A DNA stretch of 64,000 nucleotides, from positions 4,834,732 through 4,898,731 of the forward strand of contig VXAU01000760.1 in NCBI GenBank assembly GCA_013399695.1. The letters are read 5' to 3'. Numbering within the stretch: position 1 is the stretch's first letter; the number at the start of each line of letters is the position of its first letter. Under the pieces are notes generated by a model that ran no database searches, was not told the origin of the DNA, and worked only from the letters and a program-made list of their open reading frames with translations. This document shows, one piece after another, positions 50,565 through 63,300 of this stretch. The DNA comes from Formicarius rufipectus. Taxonomy: Eukaryota > Chordata > Aves > Passeriformes > Formicariidae. Position numbers and translations under genes: made by a program.

Positions 50565-50663
50565 CTGAAACCTCCAAACTGCCAAGAAGTCGAGAGCTAT
50601 TATTAAAAAGCAAAGTATGAAAGCCATCAGTTAGTTGTTCTGTTTTCAGCACTTTAGGTAAAC
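50565..50663 (-). other. Exon-like segment in SLC9A9 intron (cryptic or poison exon candidate)
   Basis: A 99-nt block has a good acceptor (T-rich tract then TTAATTAG) and an ideal donor, CAG|GTAAGTGAG, at 50555-50564. One frame is fully open for 32 codons (LPKVLKTEQL at the start, LLGSLEVS at the end), phase 1 on both sides. It does not correspond to any part of NHE9. Entered in the phase SLC9A9 needs here (phase 2), it hits TAA within three codons, so inclusion would truncate the exchanger. It may be a poison exon, an exon of an unrelated minus-strand transcript, or chance. Confidence 0.25.
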
Positions 50664-53096
50664 CTAATTAAAAGGCCAAAAATGGAAGTACAAGCCTAAT
50701 TTGGGTTTTAATCTTTGAAAATATTTGCTTTGTATTACAAACAACTTGAACTGTTTGAACTGAGTTTTCAGATTGAGTGTGAAAAATACGGGGTTGTAAT
50801 GGCAGTTGCATTTGATTGTACTGAGCTCTGTCTGCTCTGTTCTTTTATTCTCTTCCAGAATAAGTAACTGAAGATGAACATTACTCTACATTTTTAAATC
50901 TGATGCTGTCTGAGCTAGGCCCTATTCGTACACAACCTTCATAATAATAACTTCATAATGAGTTTTTGTACTGCTCTGTAAAAATGAGTCTCGTTTGCAT
51001 GCTGAAGCAGGCAATCTTCCAGCCACCACAGTAGTCTTCAGTCCTTTGAGTGCCTACTACTTTTAACATGAGCTTTTGTGTCTGGTGTGTTTAACTGGCT
51101 GCTCTGTGCGTGTACACAAATGTCCTGAATTTGAGTGATTACTTCATTTTGCAACAGGTTCTCTAAATGCCTTCCTTTTGCATTTGCTCTGACACATTCA
51201 TTGTGTGTTGTCCACGCTTCTATTTTGAAGCCTCTTGAGATGCAGTTTAAAGTGAATGCAATTTCCTTGTGCTTGTTGTGATGATTCTGTAATAAATTAT
51301 TTATCTTTGTTTCTTATTTAACTAGTTATTATTCAGCCCACTAAAGGAACTTGAATTGCACTGGTCTGTTTTTCACTGTTTTAATAACTTATGCAATAAA
51401 TGTTTCCTCTTTATTGTTGACACAGTTGCTTTATAGCATTACAGACATAATCACATCATTTAGTGCAGCATAAAAGAGGAAGAAACATTCATGGGCAGGG
51501 CTGGTATTTAAAAGTATATCAGATGTGGGCCTACAGCATTTTAAGGTTGGCAAGAACTCTTATCACACTCCAGCTGCTCTGGTTGCATCTCCAGGGAGAA
51601 ATAATTTAATTAGCACAAAATCTACCTTTTTCTAATACACTGAGTTTCTTCCAATTTTTTTAGAACAGTCTAAGTGTAACCTCTTGGCATAACTTGGAAA
51701 TTACAGTCAAACCAAATTCATGCCTGTCCAATTCAGGGACAGGGAGTAGATAGCAGGAAAGTCCTGCTTTGCACTTCAGCCCTCGGTTGGCAGAGCAGCC
51801 CGTCTGCATGGCTGAGACTCTAAGCCATAAAAGACACTGTTCAAAAGCATTATTAACATTGTAAAGGTGGTAACTTCTAAGTTGTGAAACTGAATTCAGG
51901 ATGCCAGTATATGCACGTGCATAGAATTTTAATCCATGTACAGTGCTGGCATGTTACCATGCATTACTTTTATAATACTGATTTTTCTATTGATCTCCAG
52001 CCTTCCACTCTTGCTTTATATGGCAGAAATATTTACCCCAGGTCCCTTTGTTGCTATTTCACCATCCCTTTGCCCAGGCAGTTCCAGTCTTCCCTAGGCA
52101 TTAGCCAGGCACAGTTCCTCTTCCTTTCTGTCTAGCATTTAGATCTGTTTCCCCTTTCCTGGTTCAGCTTCTGTCTCTTATCAATCTGACTACTTTGTTC
52201 TCTGCTGTACTGCTCAGCAACAAGCCAAGAAGGCAAATGTGTGAATCATGTAGCCAAAGCTACACCACAGGCAGGGTGTTTGCTGGGGCTGAACAATTCC
52301 AATAAGGGCTGGGGAGATACAGCATCCTCAATAGCAACAGGACCTTCAGAATTTAGCTCTTGAAACTGAGAAGTGATGTGGTTACTCATATGCATTCAAA
52401 ACGGGCCAAGTTTCTAATGTCATCCAGTTTAGGCTAGAGTTTCAAAGAGATGGCAGAAGGCATCTCCAAGGTGGGATATGAGATCTCTGCTCAAAGTGCA
52501 GTGTGCGTAAAAATGATCTCTTGGGGATTTAGCAGGAACCAAACTGTGGGATTTTGAGACGTGTTTTTCTTTTAATATTACATCTGAAACAAACATGTAT
52601 GATGGAAATTTTTCTCCTTTATTTTCCTTCTGCTTTCATGTGAGAAAACTCAGATAAATTTAAGAAGCACTACTGACACTAGTCATGTTGCAGAATGTTT
52701 AGGTTTTCATTATGCAGAAAATTCTGAGATGTAAAAAAACCTGATGTTATATTAGGAGAAAAATCAGAACATAAAAATTTCTGTGACTGCACTTTGTTAA
52801 ATTGATGTACTCTGTTTAATTTTGAGGATGTTGTAAAAAATCACTATCATTTTGGTAAAATAGCTTTAGGATGTTCAAATAGGGAAATATGCTCTGGCAA
52901 AGATGTTGTGGCTGCTTTGACTTGGACTTAAGAGATCCACTTTTGTTGGAGGAACAGAATCCTAGTCCAGCTGTAACTCTGCTGTGAAAAATGTTGTTGT
53001 AAGAAAAAAATAACTTCTTTGAAGGTGAACTCAAGAAAAAGTCACCACAAACCAAACACGGGGACCAAAAAATATAAACCCAAGTACCCCACCCAC

Positions 53097-53266
53097 CCCC
53101 TGAACAATGGAGCAGATGACAGCTGGCAGTACATATGGCAGCTCTGCAAGGCTCTGTGTTTGGCCCAAAAGGTGGTTTGCCTTTTGCCTCATCGCATAAC
53201 GTGGCTCTGTAACTGAAGGCGATCACATCCTCCACAAAGGCAAATATGCTTGCCCCATATGTACTA
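53097..53266 (-). other. Exon-like open segment in SLC9A9 intron
   Basis: A 170-nt minus-strand block is bounded by TTTTCAG (acceptor side) and GGGG|GTGGGT (donor side), with 56 open codons including FAFVEDVIAFSYRATL. Its end phase (1) fits the start of the exon-like block at 50565-50663. A plus-strand frame across part of the same DNA is also open, and I do not recognise the peptide. This is weak evidence for a real exon. Confidence 0.15.
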
Positions 53267-55130
53267 CTGAAAAGCCCCGAAGTCCATCAATTCTTGTGAT
53301 TCTAATCAAAACTACATATAGCGAAGTTCCCAGGGAAAATACTCCTATATCAAACTGCTACACTTTTGTTGATATTTATTTCATGTGTGTTATTTGATAG
53401 TCTGCTGCTGGGTATATTTCTGCTCTGGGCATGAGTCTCCAGAAGTTAATGCTGTCACTCTTATAATCCATCCTTTGTCCAATGTTTTTAAGATTTCTTG
53501 AGATTTGCAGCCTTTTGTTTTAGTGTCTCATGTGTGAGTATTTTTGAGTCTGACTTCATAGATTACTTAGGATTTTAATGTTACTTTCTTGTGTTTATGA
53601 AGACATGAGAAAGGTATTTGAAGGAAAGATGCAAGTTTTATTTGTTAATCTCTTTTCTGTAGTAAGGATAACAGGTGATTTGCTCTTTGTTAGTTTGGTG
53701 TGTGTGTTGCCTTTTCGAAAAGATGATCTGTTATTAGCTACGTGTTAGCCTAAAGATCAAACATTTCCATTTTGGTAGTGTTTGAGTGGGAGCAGGGGAA
53801 CCATGGAAGTTTAATCTGGCTGTGCTGTGCACGTGGCTGGCTCCTGCTTGCAGCTGACTGGGATTATTTGTGGACCGTAGCACGGCTGGTGTGTGTGCCT
53901 GAGCTGGGGAGGCACAGAGACATCGCCCGCTCGTGACTGCAGGTGCAGCAGATTACAGGACCCCGAGAAGGAGAGGGGTTCCAGAGGGGGGTCTCCTCCT
54001 GGCTCCTGCAAGAGAGGATGCTGTTTTCTTACATACCACGAGATTTTCAAAGGATGAGGACTTAGCAGAGTGGAAAAGTTGGGCAATGGTTATGTTAGAT
54101 TCAATTGTTAGACTAACAAATATGTTTTTGAAATGATCGTGAGATCTACAGTGATTATCATGTAAAGATAACCTAATCTGCCCTGAGGAGAAAGCTGAGA
54201 AAGAATTATTTAATCTGGTAAAAATGGTATTTTGATTTATACCTGTTACTAGCAAAATCTGCTCTAGCTTTTTGTGACTTTGGAAAGTTTTTATAGAGAG
54301 ATGTAAAAAAAAAAAGTTGAAATTCCTGTTACCATTTTAACTTAGAATATTAAACAACTGATGATAAAAGGAATCATACTGTAGCTCTGCTAAGTAAATT
54401 AATCAGGTCTTTTTAAAATAAGATTCCTTCAGTCTTTTTCACATCTGAGAGAAGGAAGGGTGATGAAAATCAGTATTAACAAAATCTAGTCCAATGTGTT
54501 CTTACAGGAAAGCCTGTTTGACTTATATTCTAGACCCAGATATAATGTCAGACCCTGAGCATTAACACTGGCTTCTGTGCAGAATATGACTGAAAATTTG
54601 CTGATTTCAACTTTGAAACTGGAAGCATTGCAGAGATGTGGGCAAAATGGAGGAAGTTAATAGATCTGATATTAGTCAGATCTTTTTATACACAAGTAGC
54701 TGCAGACTGAGAAGTGGTTTGTTCTCTTATATGTGCTGAGTAAAATGTCTGGGATATTTGCAGACCAGTTTTCTAGTTGTGAGCTCACTGAAGCAGAGAG
54801 GAAAACAGTCATTTTACTCAAGATCTTTGAAGCCTATTATATCCAGAGCATAACACCTCCATGTAAGAAAAAAAATCTTAAGCCATAAATGGGGACTTGT
54901 TTATATAATTGATGAGTGTTAATGCAGCTACTTTTGAAAATAGAAGGATAGATCATGCAAAAGATGGGAGAACACTCATATAAGATTCAAAAGGAATATA
55001 CAAAGAAGAACTGATGTCAGATAAAGTAACATTAGAAACAGGTTTGGAAGATGCAGACTATGTGAGGCAGATAAAGACAAGAAGAAAAAACTTCCCTGAC
55101 ACAGTTAGTTACAAGGAAACGACCCTTCAG

Positions 55131-55270
55131 CTAACAAAAAAACCCTCCAAAAACGTAATAACCCCCCACATATCCTCCTAAAACCCTCAAAGAAACAACA
55201 CCAACAAAATCTAAGCCTCAAACAAATGGAAAACACCAGCAAAAATGCAACCAACTAACCCACATCAACT
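55131..55270. repeat. G-depleted A/C-rich tract, 140 bp
   Basis: Only about seven Gs in 140 bases on the plus strand, built from irregular AAAACCC, CCTCC and CAAC units. It is longer and less regular than the other A/C tracts in the window. Confidence 0.75.
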
Positions 55271-58200
55271 GAGGTGCACACGAATCAGCTCCACACCCGA
55301 TGAAGAGACAGGGGCACTAGTGACATCACTTTGACATGCATGTGACTCCTCTGAAAAGTGTGTGTGATTTTGACATCATTTATAGGCTTTTTCTCCCCTA
55401 TCATCAGACACCTTGCGGTAGAATATCTGGAAGACATCTAAGATACCAGTTTTACTGTTTCATCAATACAGAGAAATGTCCAAATTCAAAGACAGTTAAC
55501 TCCAGCACCACAGGATGATACTAATTGGAATTTATTTGGATTAAGATGAGTTTCTTTTCCTTTTTTGACTATGAAAGATTCTAAGCAACTGAATTAGACT
55601 TAAGTGACTAATAATTAAGTATCTAAAACTTGGTGAAATGCATCTTGCCTTAGGACATGATATAATAGAATTCATGAGGCAAAACATAAGAAATCAAACA
55701 CATCCAAGGAAAAATAGTATATGAAAGGCATCCATTTTTATAATTAGGAAATACTGTATTAAATGAATTTAGAAGGAAAAAAGATAAGACAAATTTCTGT
55801 GTAGCAAATATGGTACCAAATCCAGTAGCGGAAATGAAAACTTAGTCATTAAACTTGTGAAAACCTGAGTGATCGTGGCATTCATAAAAAGAAATTTCAA
55901 CTTGAAAAACTTAAGATTTCTTGGCATGTTTAGAGGCATAAAGAACTTTTCAGGACATTGCAAAACTGGTCTACCCATGGCTTGGCAATAGGGTTTCTTT
56001 TCTGGTGAAAAGGAACCTCCGCAGATGGTACATTTAGCCTGATTACAAAACTGGAGATACCTATGGTATGAGTAAGCTAAATGATTGCCTTAGAAAGGAT
56101 GAACACTGCTGCGACCTGGCTGTGCACAGACCATTAAAGCCTCAGAAAGTCTCTGGTGCCAGCTGCCTCAGATGAGATCACTTTGGAGCTCTTCACATGA
56201 AGCACAGTCATTGTATAAAATGCTTGAACCCTGGGGCTGGCAGAGGGAATGAATTTAGAGGCACAGGCAAGTTAGCAGGGATTTTTGCACTCTGCATATA
56301 AGATTATGTTTCCTGAGATTGTCCTTGGCATCACCATCTGCCTGAGAAGTATTCCAGAAAACAGATGTGTGAAGAATGAGCATTGGCAGCAGTTATATGC
56401 CTTGCTAATGGCAGTTTAATACCAGTGGCACCACAAATCTAATAATTTGTAAGAGACAGGGAGAACAAACCTTAAAGATGAAATGCTACAAAGTATATGT
56501 ACAAAGTTTTGATCAAATTAATTACTTCAACTGCATCACAGAGTAGGAGAGGAAAGGTCTGTTTCAAATAAAGTGAAAGCTATAAAGCTTTTAGAAACCT
56601 TTCATCAATCAATTTTACCAGGTACAATGCACCTACCAAGATGGATCCTGACAATGGTTGGAGTGTCTCTACTCTGTAACAGGAGAACTTGGGGACCAGG
56701 ACGGTGGTAGAAGGAGTGAGTAAAAAGAGTCATGTGAACAAGATTTTACAAACAGGTGGGCATCATTCTGCTCAAACTAAAACACTGCAGTGAAAGCAAA
56801 GCAAGAAAATGGTTGCTAGAACTTTGTAAGCAACAGCTGGAGTAATATTCTTGCTATGGACGTGGTGATGTGGATTGAGAGCTAAAGCCAGTGCGCCAAA
56901 ATTCTCTTCAAATAGAAAAATAATTATTTGGCTTTTTTTTCTTCAAGAAATCAGATATTTCATCATTGCATTACACATAGCAGTGCAATAAGAGTTAAAA
57001 TGGTTCACAGATCTGTGGAGACTGTTTTTGACAAATCTCCAGCTTCTGCATTGCCAAGAGTTAAGGGCTGCTCTCGCAGTTATAAAGGTACAACTTAAAA
57101 GGGAAATGTGATTCCTTATGAGAAAATCCCATAAAGAATTTATTTTCTTGCACAGTTTTGTAGGATGAGCTAGGAACGTGGAGAAAGACTTGGAGGAGCA
57201 GCATGTCTCTTACTCTAAAACTTGCTTGTTTTTGTAAAATATTAACAAAAACAGAAACAAAAGTGATAATTCACTTCATAATTTAGGAAAAAAAATCTGT
57301 ATAAAAATAACAATCTCTCTTCCAGTCTCAGAAGACTGTGGGAGAAAGAGTAAACAAGAAGCCTGGTGTCATGCCAGAAGGAAAGAGAACAGTAGCTCCA
57401 TGGAAAATGAATGAAAATAAAGAAAATTCTGAAAAAGCCTTTTGAGGACTGGTTTGTGCAGAAAGAGCACAGAGCAGAGCGCTTTCCTCTTGGCCCTGTA
57501 GGAGTGTACAATCAGAACTGTGATCAGCGATGTGTGGAGAACAGGAAAGCAGGATACCAAGGTGATCTGCTCTGGGTGAAGCCCTTGACCACACTGACAG
57601 CAACAGGATAATGTGCAATGTAGTCATGGAAATACATTGTTGTTTATTTAATTGTATGAATGAGAGAAACCTCATTCCAGATTTAAAAGCTGTGTGACAA
57701 GTTGAGGATATGGTTTTAGCACTTCTACAGAAGCATATTTTCTTCTGTAGCATGTTGTGTTTCTGGTCAGGTTGGTAACAAGTAAGAGGTGTTGGGATTG
57801 GCTCAAAATTAGCAATCTTTGTCTCCTGGGCTGAGCTGTGCCACTGAGAGCAGGGCAGTCTTTGTGAAGTCTTGCTAACAGAAAGCTTGTTTAGTTTAAT
57901 ATAGCTTATGAAAATCTCCACTCCTGTGAGCAGATTGGTCCAGAGATTGTCTTCAGATCCTCCAGGAGCTTTTTCCAATGTGTAATCCATGTTATATGCA
58001 CAGTTAGCTAGCTGGATGAAGTTGGAAGTCTCTAATAGGTTTGTGAAGAAAGCACATTAAGAAGTGGAGGGGGCTCAGTGTTGAAGTGAAAACACATTGC
58101 CCAAGAATAGATTCTGCTGTAATCCGAAGGAAGCAGCCTTCTGGCAAGACAGATCTTTGCTGTGGTAAGGATGTTTTAAAACAGGGAAAGACCAGTTAGA

Positions 58201-60301
58201 AAACCCTCACAATATAATGTTCCCTAAGAGGTATGTAAATTCCAGGGCAAAAAACAATTGAGGATAATGAATTACAGCACATATCAGAGAACAACAATAA
58301 AATAGCCAACACAGAAGGAAATAGGAGGTATTTATAATAATATTCAATACTTAATTGAACTTGAGCTTAAAATTCTGAATAAGTAAACCAGAATACTTCT
58401 TTAAAGAAAGATACTTTGTATAAAAAACCCTAATTTTGTTAAATCTGCCAGTGGCAGATGAAAATAACAGAACAGGGGAAACATATTAAGAGATCAAACT
58501 GCCTTTTGATCAGCAGAGAAGCTTATCAAATATAAAACAGAAATAGGAAAAGCAAGCACTACATTTCCAGCTGGGATGGCTCATCTCACTTCTCCTCTCC
58601 CTGCACTAACCTGGAGCAGGATCACTGGGTTGGCATGGAAGGCTTTCCTGTGAGCTGTGAGTGCTGGAGAACAGCACGTGGAGTGAGGGCAGGGGGCTGG
58701 GAGGGAGAGAGTTTGAGATGTGGGTAGGGTGGGAACAAGAGACATTTTTGCAAGCATGCCAAGTGACTTCTGTGGTGGCATCATTCCCTTCTGTTTATTC
58801 CTGCAGTGCACTGTGCACGTGTACCGTGCTGGCAGTGACACACAGAGTGATGGGGTGAGGAGGAGGGCGGGGTGTGAATGAGCATGAGGCTTTCTCATTC
58901 TGTGCTCTCTGCAGAGGGGACAGGTCAGTTATTGGGGTTTCAGTCATGAGCTGCTCATAACAAAAAAGCCAGCAATACTCTGCATGAGCTGTTATAGTTA
59001 TTCCACGAATGTACTTGTTTAAGAAACACATTCATTGAGATCACTGCTTTTCTTTTCCTTTCCCATCCCTGACAATCCCTGCTCTCAGCTCGTAGTCCAG
59101 ACAGAACTGGTTTAAACAGTGTTTACCACTCAGATTTTACTGTAATGGTTCATTTCCAAATATATTCATATTTTAATTGGTTTAGATCTACATTTGTATT
59201 CAAAAGCCTAACTATGTGACCTTATGCTCAGTTGTTTGTTTGTTTGCTTTTTTCCTACAGCTATTTTTTCCCCCATAAAACTATAGTCAAATTATTGCTT
59301 TGCAGCTGTGGTGATAGCTGAATTGGATGACAACATTTAGATAACTAATCCCATTGATCCGTTTTTCCTTTGAGAGAGACCATAAGAAGTAATTTGGTCA
59401 CTTGGAGGCACTTGATTTCTCAGAGTTCTTACAGAGCTTTGCTGCATGTAGAGAGGATCTGTTTTCAGCAGTCCAGTTAACTCCCTCCAGTGCATTTGCA
59501 TAGCTTTGCAGTCTGCTGTGGGAGGCAAAGCATTGTACTTTCTGCTCTGGGGTGTCAGCTTTCAGGATTTATGTTAGCAGCCTTGCTTGCTTTGGTTTTC
59601 TAGAACGCCTCTGACTAAGACCTGTCAAATACCAAAATGACTTCTAAGTCTGTGAGAGAAGCACGGATAACCTGGTGCTGTAAATAACTGATCTGCAATG
59701 GCATGGCTGGAGCCAACTCAATAACAACCAGAGCACTCCAGTGCAGCAATAAGATAAAACAAAGCACTGAAATCTTGTCTGGACCTGTGTTCTCAAAGTG
59801 GAAGAGCTGTGGGCAGCACCACGTATGACATGCCTCCAGCTTTCCGTATGAGCTAAGGCAGTGGATGGGACTCGCTGTGCGCGAACTGCAAAAGTCCTGG
59901 AAGGTGTTTGGAAGAGAAAATACTAATACAGTACATATCACTTCCATTTGTCCTTCAGACTGAGGTGGTGTCAGTTTTGTGTGGTCTAAGGGCTGAATTG
60001 TTTGTGTTGAACTGTAACAAGCTCTTGTCCAGAGCTTCACCATGAAGATTCCAAAGGCAAAGCATTCCTTGGCACATCAGCCAGTGTCTGAGGTCACAAG
60101 GTGCTCCAAGTCCCTGTCAAAATGAGGTGTGTGACATTGCCAGAGGCACCTGATTAGCAAGGCCTTCCAGTACTCTGCTATGGACCACTACATCTAGGTT
60201 TGTCTTGCTAATTAATATTCCAAATTGGAGGTCACTTCTTATGGATTGGGAGAATGATAACATCTAATAGTTTTTTAAATCAAGATCCATGATGGCACCT
60301 T

Positions 60302-60395
60302 AAAACAAACAAAACCCAAAAAACCCTCCCCAACAAAACAAACAAAACTGCAAAAAACAAATAAACCCCCAAAACAAATCTGCTCAACAAAACAG
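60302..60395. repeat. A/C-rich low-complexity tract
   Basis: AAAACAAAC, AAACCC and CCCCC-type units across about 95 bp with almost no G or T. Confidence 0.8.
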
Positions 60396-63300
60396 AAACC
60401 TGATCTTCCCAGAAAACCTGTAGAAAGTGTGGAAACTTACAGCACATTGCTAAGCTCACTGGATCTCTTAGCAGTAGCAGTCATATTTTTGAGAACTTAA
60501 TGAATTTTATGTAACACTGCAGTATAGAAATTGCTGGCATCAAGGTACACCCTTAGAAGATGCGGAGCTTGCAATTTTGTCTCAGGAAATGAGGTACTTG
60601 GAAAGTTCAAGTCAAATACTGAAAATAAAAAAAGGAAGAGCGTAGGTTCAAACAAATGTTTTAGTTTTTGTCAGAACTGGAAATTTTTACTGTCTTTTAC
60701 TAGACATTGTTTCCAAGAAATTATTTTAAAGTAGACTGCACTTGTCTTCTCAGTTTATGGTGAAATCTGGGGACTGTGTGTATCAAATAGTCTTAATATT
60801 GTAAATTGTTAGAAGATATGTTGTCTTTTTTATTAGTGAATCATAGCTAGTTTAAAACTACATAATATAAATTCTAAACCCAAACTTATTTTCTGGCATT
60901 TGGTACTAGTAACCTCCTCCAACCTCTTGGAGAGAGATGTATTTTAGACTGTATTTGAAATTTTTTTCCTGGGGCTTTCAAGGAAGAAGAGAATTGTAAC
61001 ACAGAGACAAGAACATCTACTTAACCTACATATAAGGATTCTCAGATTGTTTTTACAGAAAATAGATCTTGTCAGACCAGTCTAATTTTATCCTAAGATG
61101 AAATTACAAATATGATAAAAATGATCTTCATTTAATAAACTTTATGACATTTGAAATGGTTCTATGATGAAATTATCTCTCTACAGTATCAATAAAACAC
61201 ACATTAAATTAGTTAAGAATTGGCTGGTTGATAGACCTAAAATAGTAATTGCCAATGGAGAACTGTCATGAATTGGTGAGTGTTTCAGTGCAAGTTTGAG
61301 GGGTCAATAGAGAATTTTTGGGTTGTAGCACCAAGACTTTTCAGGATCTCTAAGGAAAGCAATGCATGGAAACTGTGAGTAGGGAATGAAATTAATGTGC
61401 TAATCTTCTGTGTTAGACACCAGGAGACCAGTGCTGGAACACTGTCCAGTGTGGTGGTCCACGTTTTGAAGTGAGTATCAAAATCTGGGAAGTGTGTAAG
61501 AAACAGCTCTCTCATTCTTCTCCCAAAATACTAAAAATAAAGGAAAAAGTGAAGCAATGACTTAGTAAACTCTTTAAGTACCTTTTCATGAAAAAAACCC
61601 AGAGTGATACTGGAATGTTTATTTAAAAATAAATTAATGCAGACAATAAACTAAATCTGTGCTAAACCACACAATATTTTAACAGTGACTAACCAGCAGA
61701 AAATATTCCTAAGGGAAGTAATGGACTCTCAGTTGTTGATATTTTCTGATCTGGAATGGACACCTGTCTCACACCTGATATGCTTTAGCACACATGTTTC
61801 TGAAATCAGTGTAGGGTGAAACTAAAGTGTCCTGTTGTTCAGGAGTTCAGACTTGATAATGTAAAAGGTCCTGTGCAACATAAAATTTAGTATTTATAAA
61901 TTTAATTAATTAACATACTTAGAAGGCATTCATCACTAGGAAAGTCATAGAAGTACTTGTCCAAGTTAACTCCCTCTGGAAAGTTAGTTCATTCACAATC
62001 TGAGCAAATATTTAATCTTGTGTGCCTGGTTGTCCCAGGTTGTCTCTCTGCTAAACCCTGTCTGGTTGGTTACTTAGCTTGCCTCATTTATCTTGCTAAC
62101 GTTCCGGGGGAGCACACCATCCAAACATCACCCAAGCTCCCTCCTCTTTGCTCTGCAGTAGTGGAATAAGGAGTTCATTGTCTTTGTATGTGAAGCTGTT
62201 GTTTTTGAGTGAGTTCTACAATCCTGTATTTGCTTTGTATGCAATTATAATTGTTAGCTTGAAGTGTCTGTGTGTTTGTTTCTGTTTAAAACTCCTGTTG
62301 GTAACATATAAGAATACGACTATAGCGATGGAGTATTCTCTCTTATTCTGGAAAAAAATCCATATTATTGTGAAATCACATGAAAATTGACAGCAATTCA
62401 AAGATTTCTGTCTTTACAGGGCTGTTGTTAGCGTGCTGTAGCGAGGTGCATAGGGGAAGCACTGTCAGCCAGAATGTGATGAGTGATGAACAGCTTTCAG
62501 GGGCTCAGATGTTGATTTTACTGTAGATGTTGCACACAATAGGTGTCCCAGGCAATAGATACCTTCAGTACTGTCAGAGAGGCTGCCTTAAAGCTGAGTT
62601 AAGTAGACTCAGTCTTCATGAACATCATGATGATGAGCATTTCATTGGTGAACAGCAGTAAAATTACCAGGTTGTGGCAGTATTTGCCGTTGGTAGTTTT
62701 GTTATACACTAGTCCTATATTGCCCCAGATAGCTGGGGCCATCCCCTCTCTATGCTGTCTCTTTTTCACTTCCGTGCTATCCAGTTCCCATTCTAATGTT
62801 TTGCAGTCTCTGCTTCTCCTGGAGAAGGACTGCTTCCCCCGCTTTCTGCCTGGCCAGCGGTGCCACTTCCTCTGCTCCCCCGGGAGTTTGAGCAACCTGG
62901 TGTGTGTGATCAGCTGGGAATGTCTGGACTTAGGAAAACAGCAGTGAAGGAGGCAGCTCTGTTGGGAAAGGTGTTCCCAGTGCCTCTGCCTATGACAATT
63001 TCTTGCCAGAAACCTAATCAGCGTTTTGTCTAGAAGGCTTAGTAGTGTGGCAGAAGCTGATGTCTGGCCTGTGATGACTTGTGGGTATCAGCAGCATGAA
63101 AGACTTAAATGAAGTTGCCTCTCCATAGTTACACTTCAGTTCACAGAAATTCTATGAAGGACTAAAAATATATACATTTTGACTCTGCAGATATTAATTT
63201 GCTTCCAGAGCAATACTGGAGCAGCTCCCTCTGCTATTTTTGGCATATACACCTCTAGACTGCAGACAAGAGCTCTCTGTCTTCCCCTTTCTAAAATGTT

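Noticed and set aside
52816..53000. Second open piece in the same minus frame, downstream of the 53.1-kb exon-like block
   Set aside because: Has an acceptor-like CACAG but no donor, and ends in a stop; joining it to SLC9A9 or to the other blocks is not supported.
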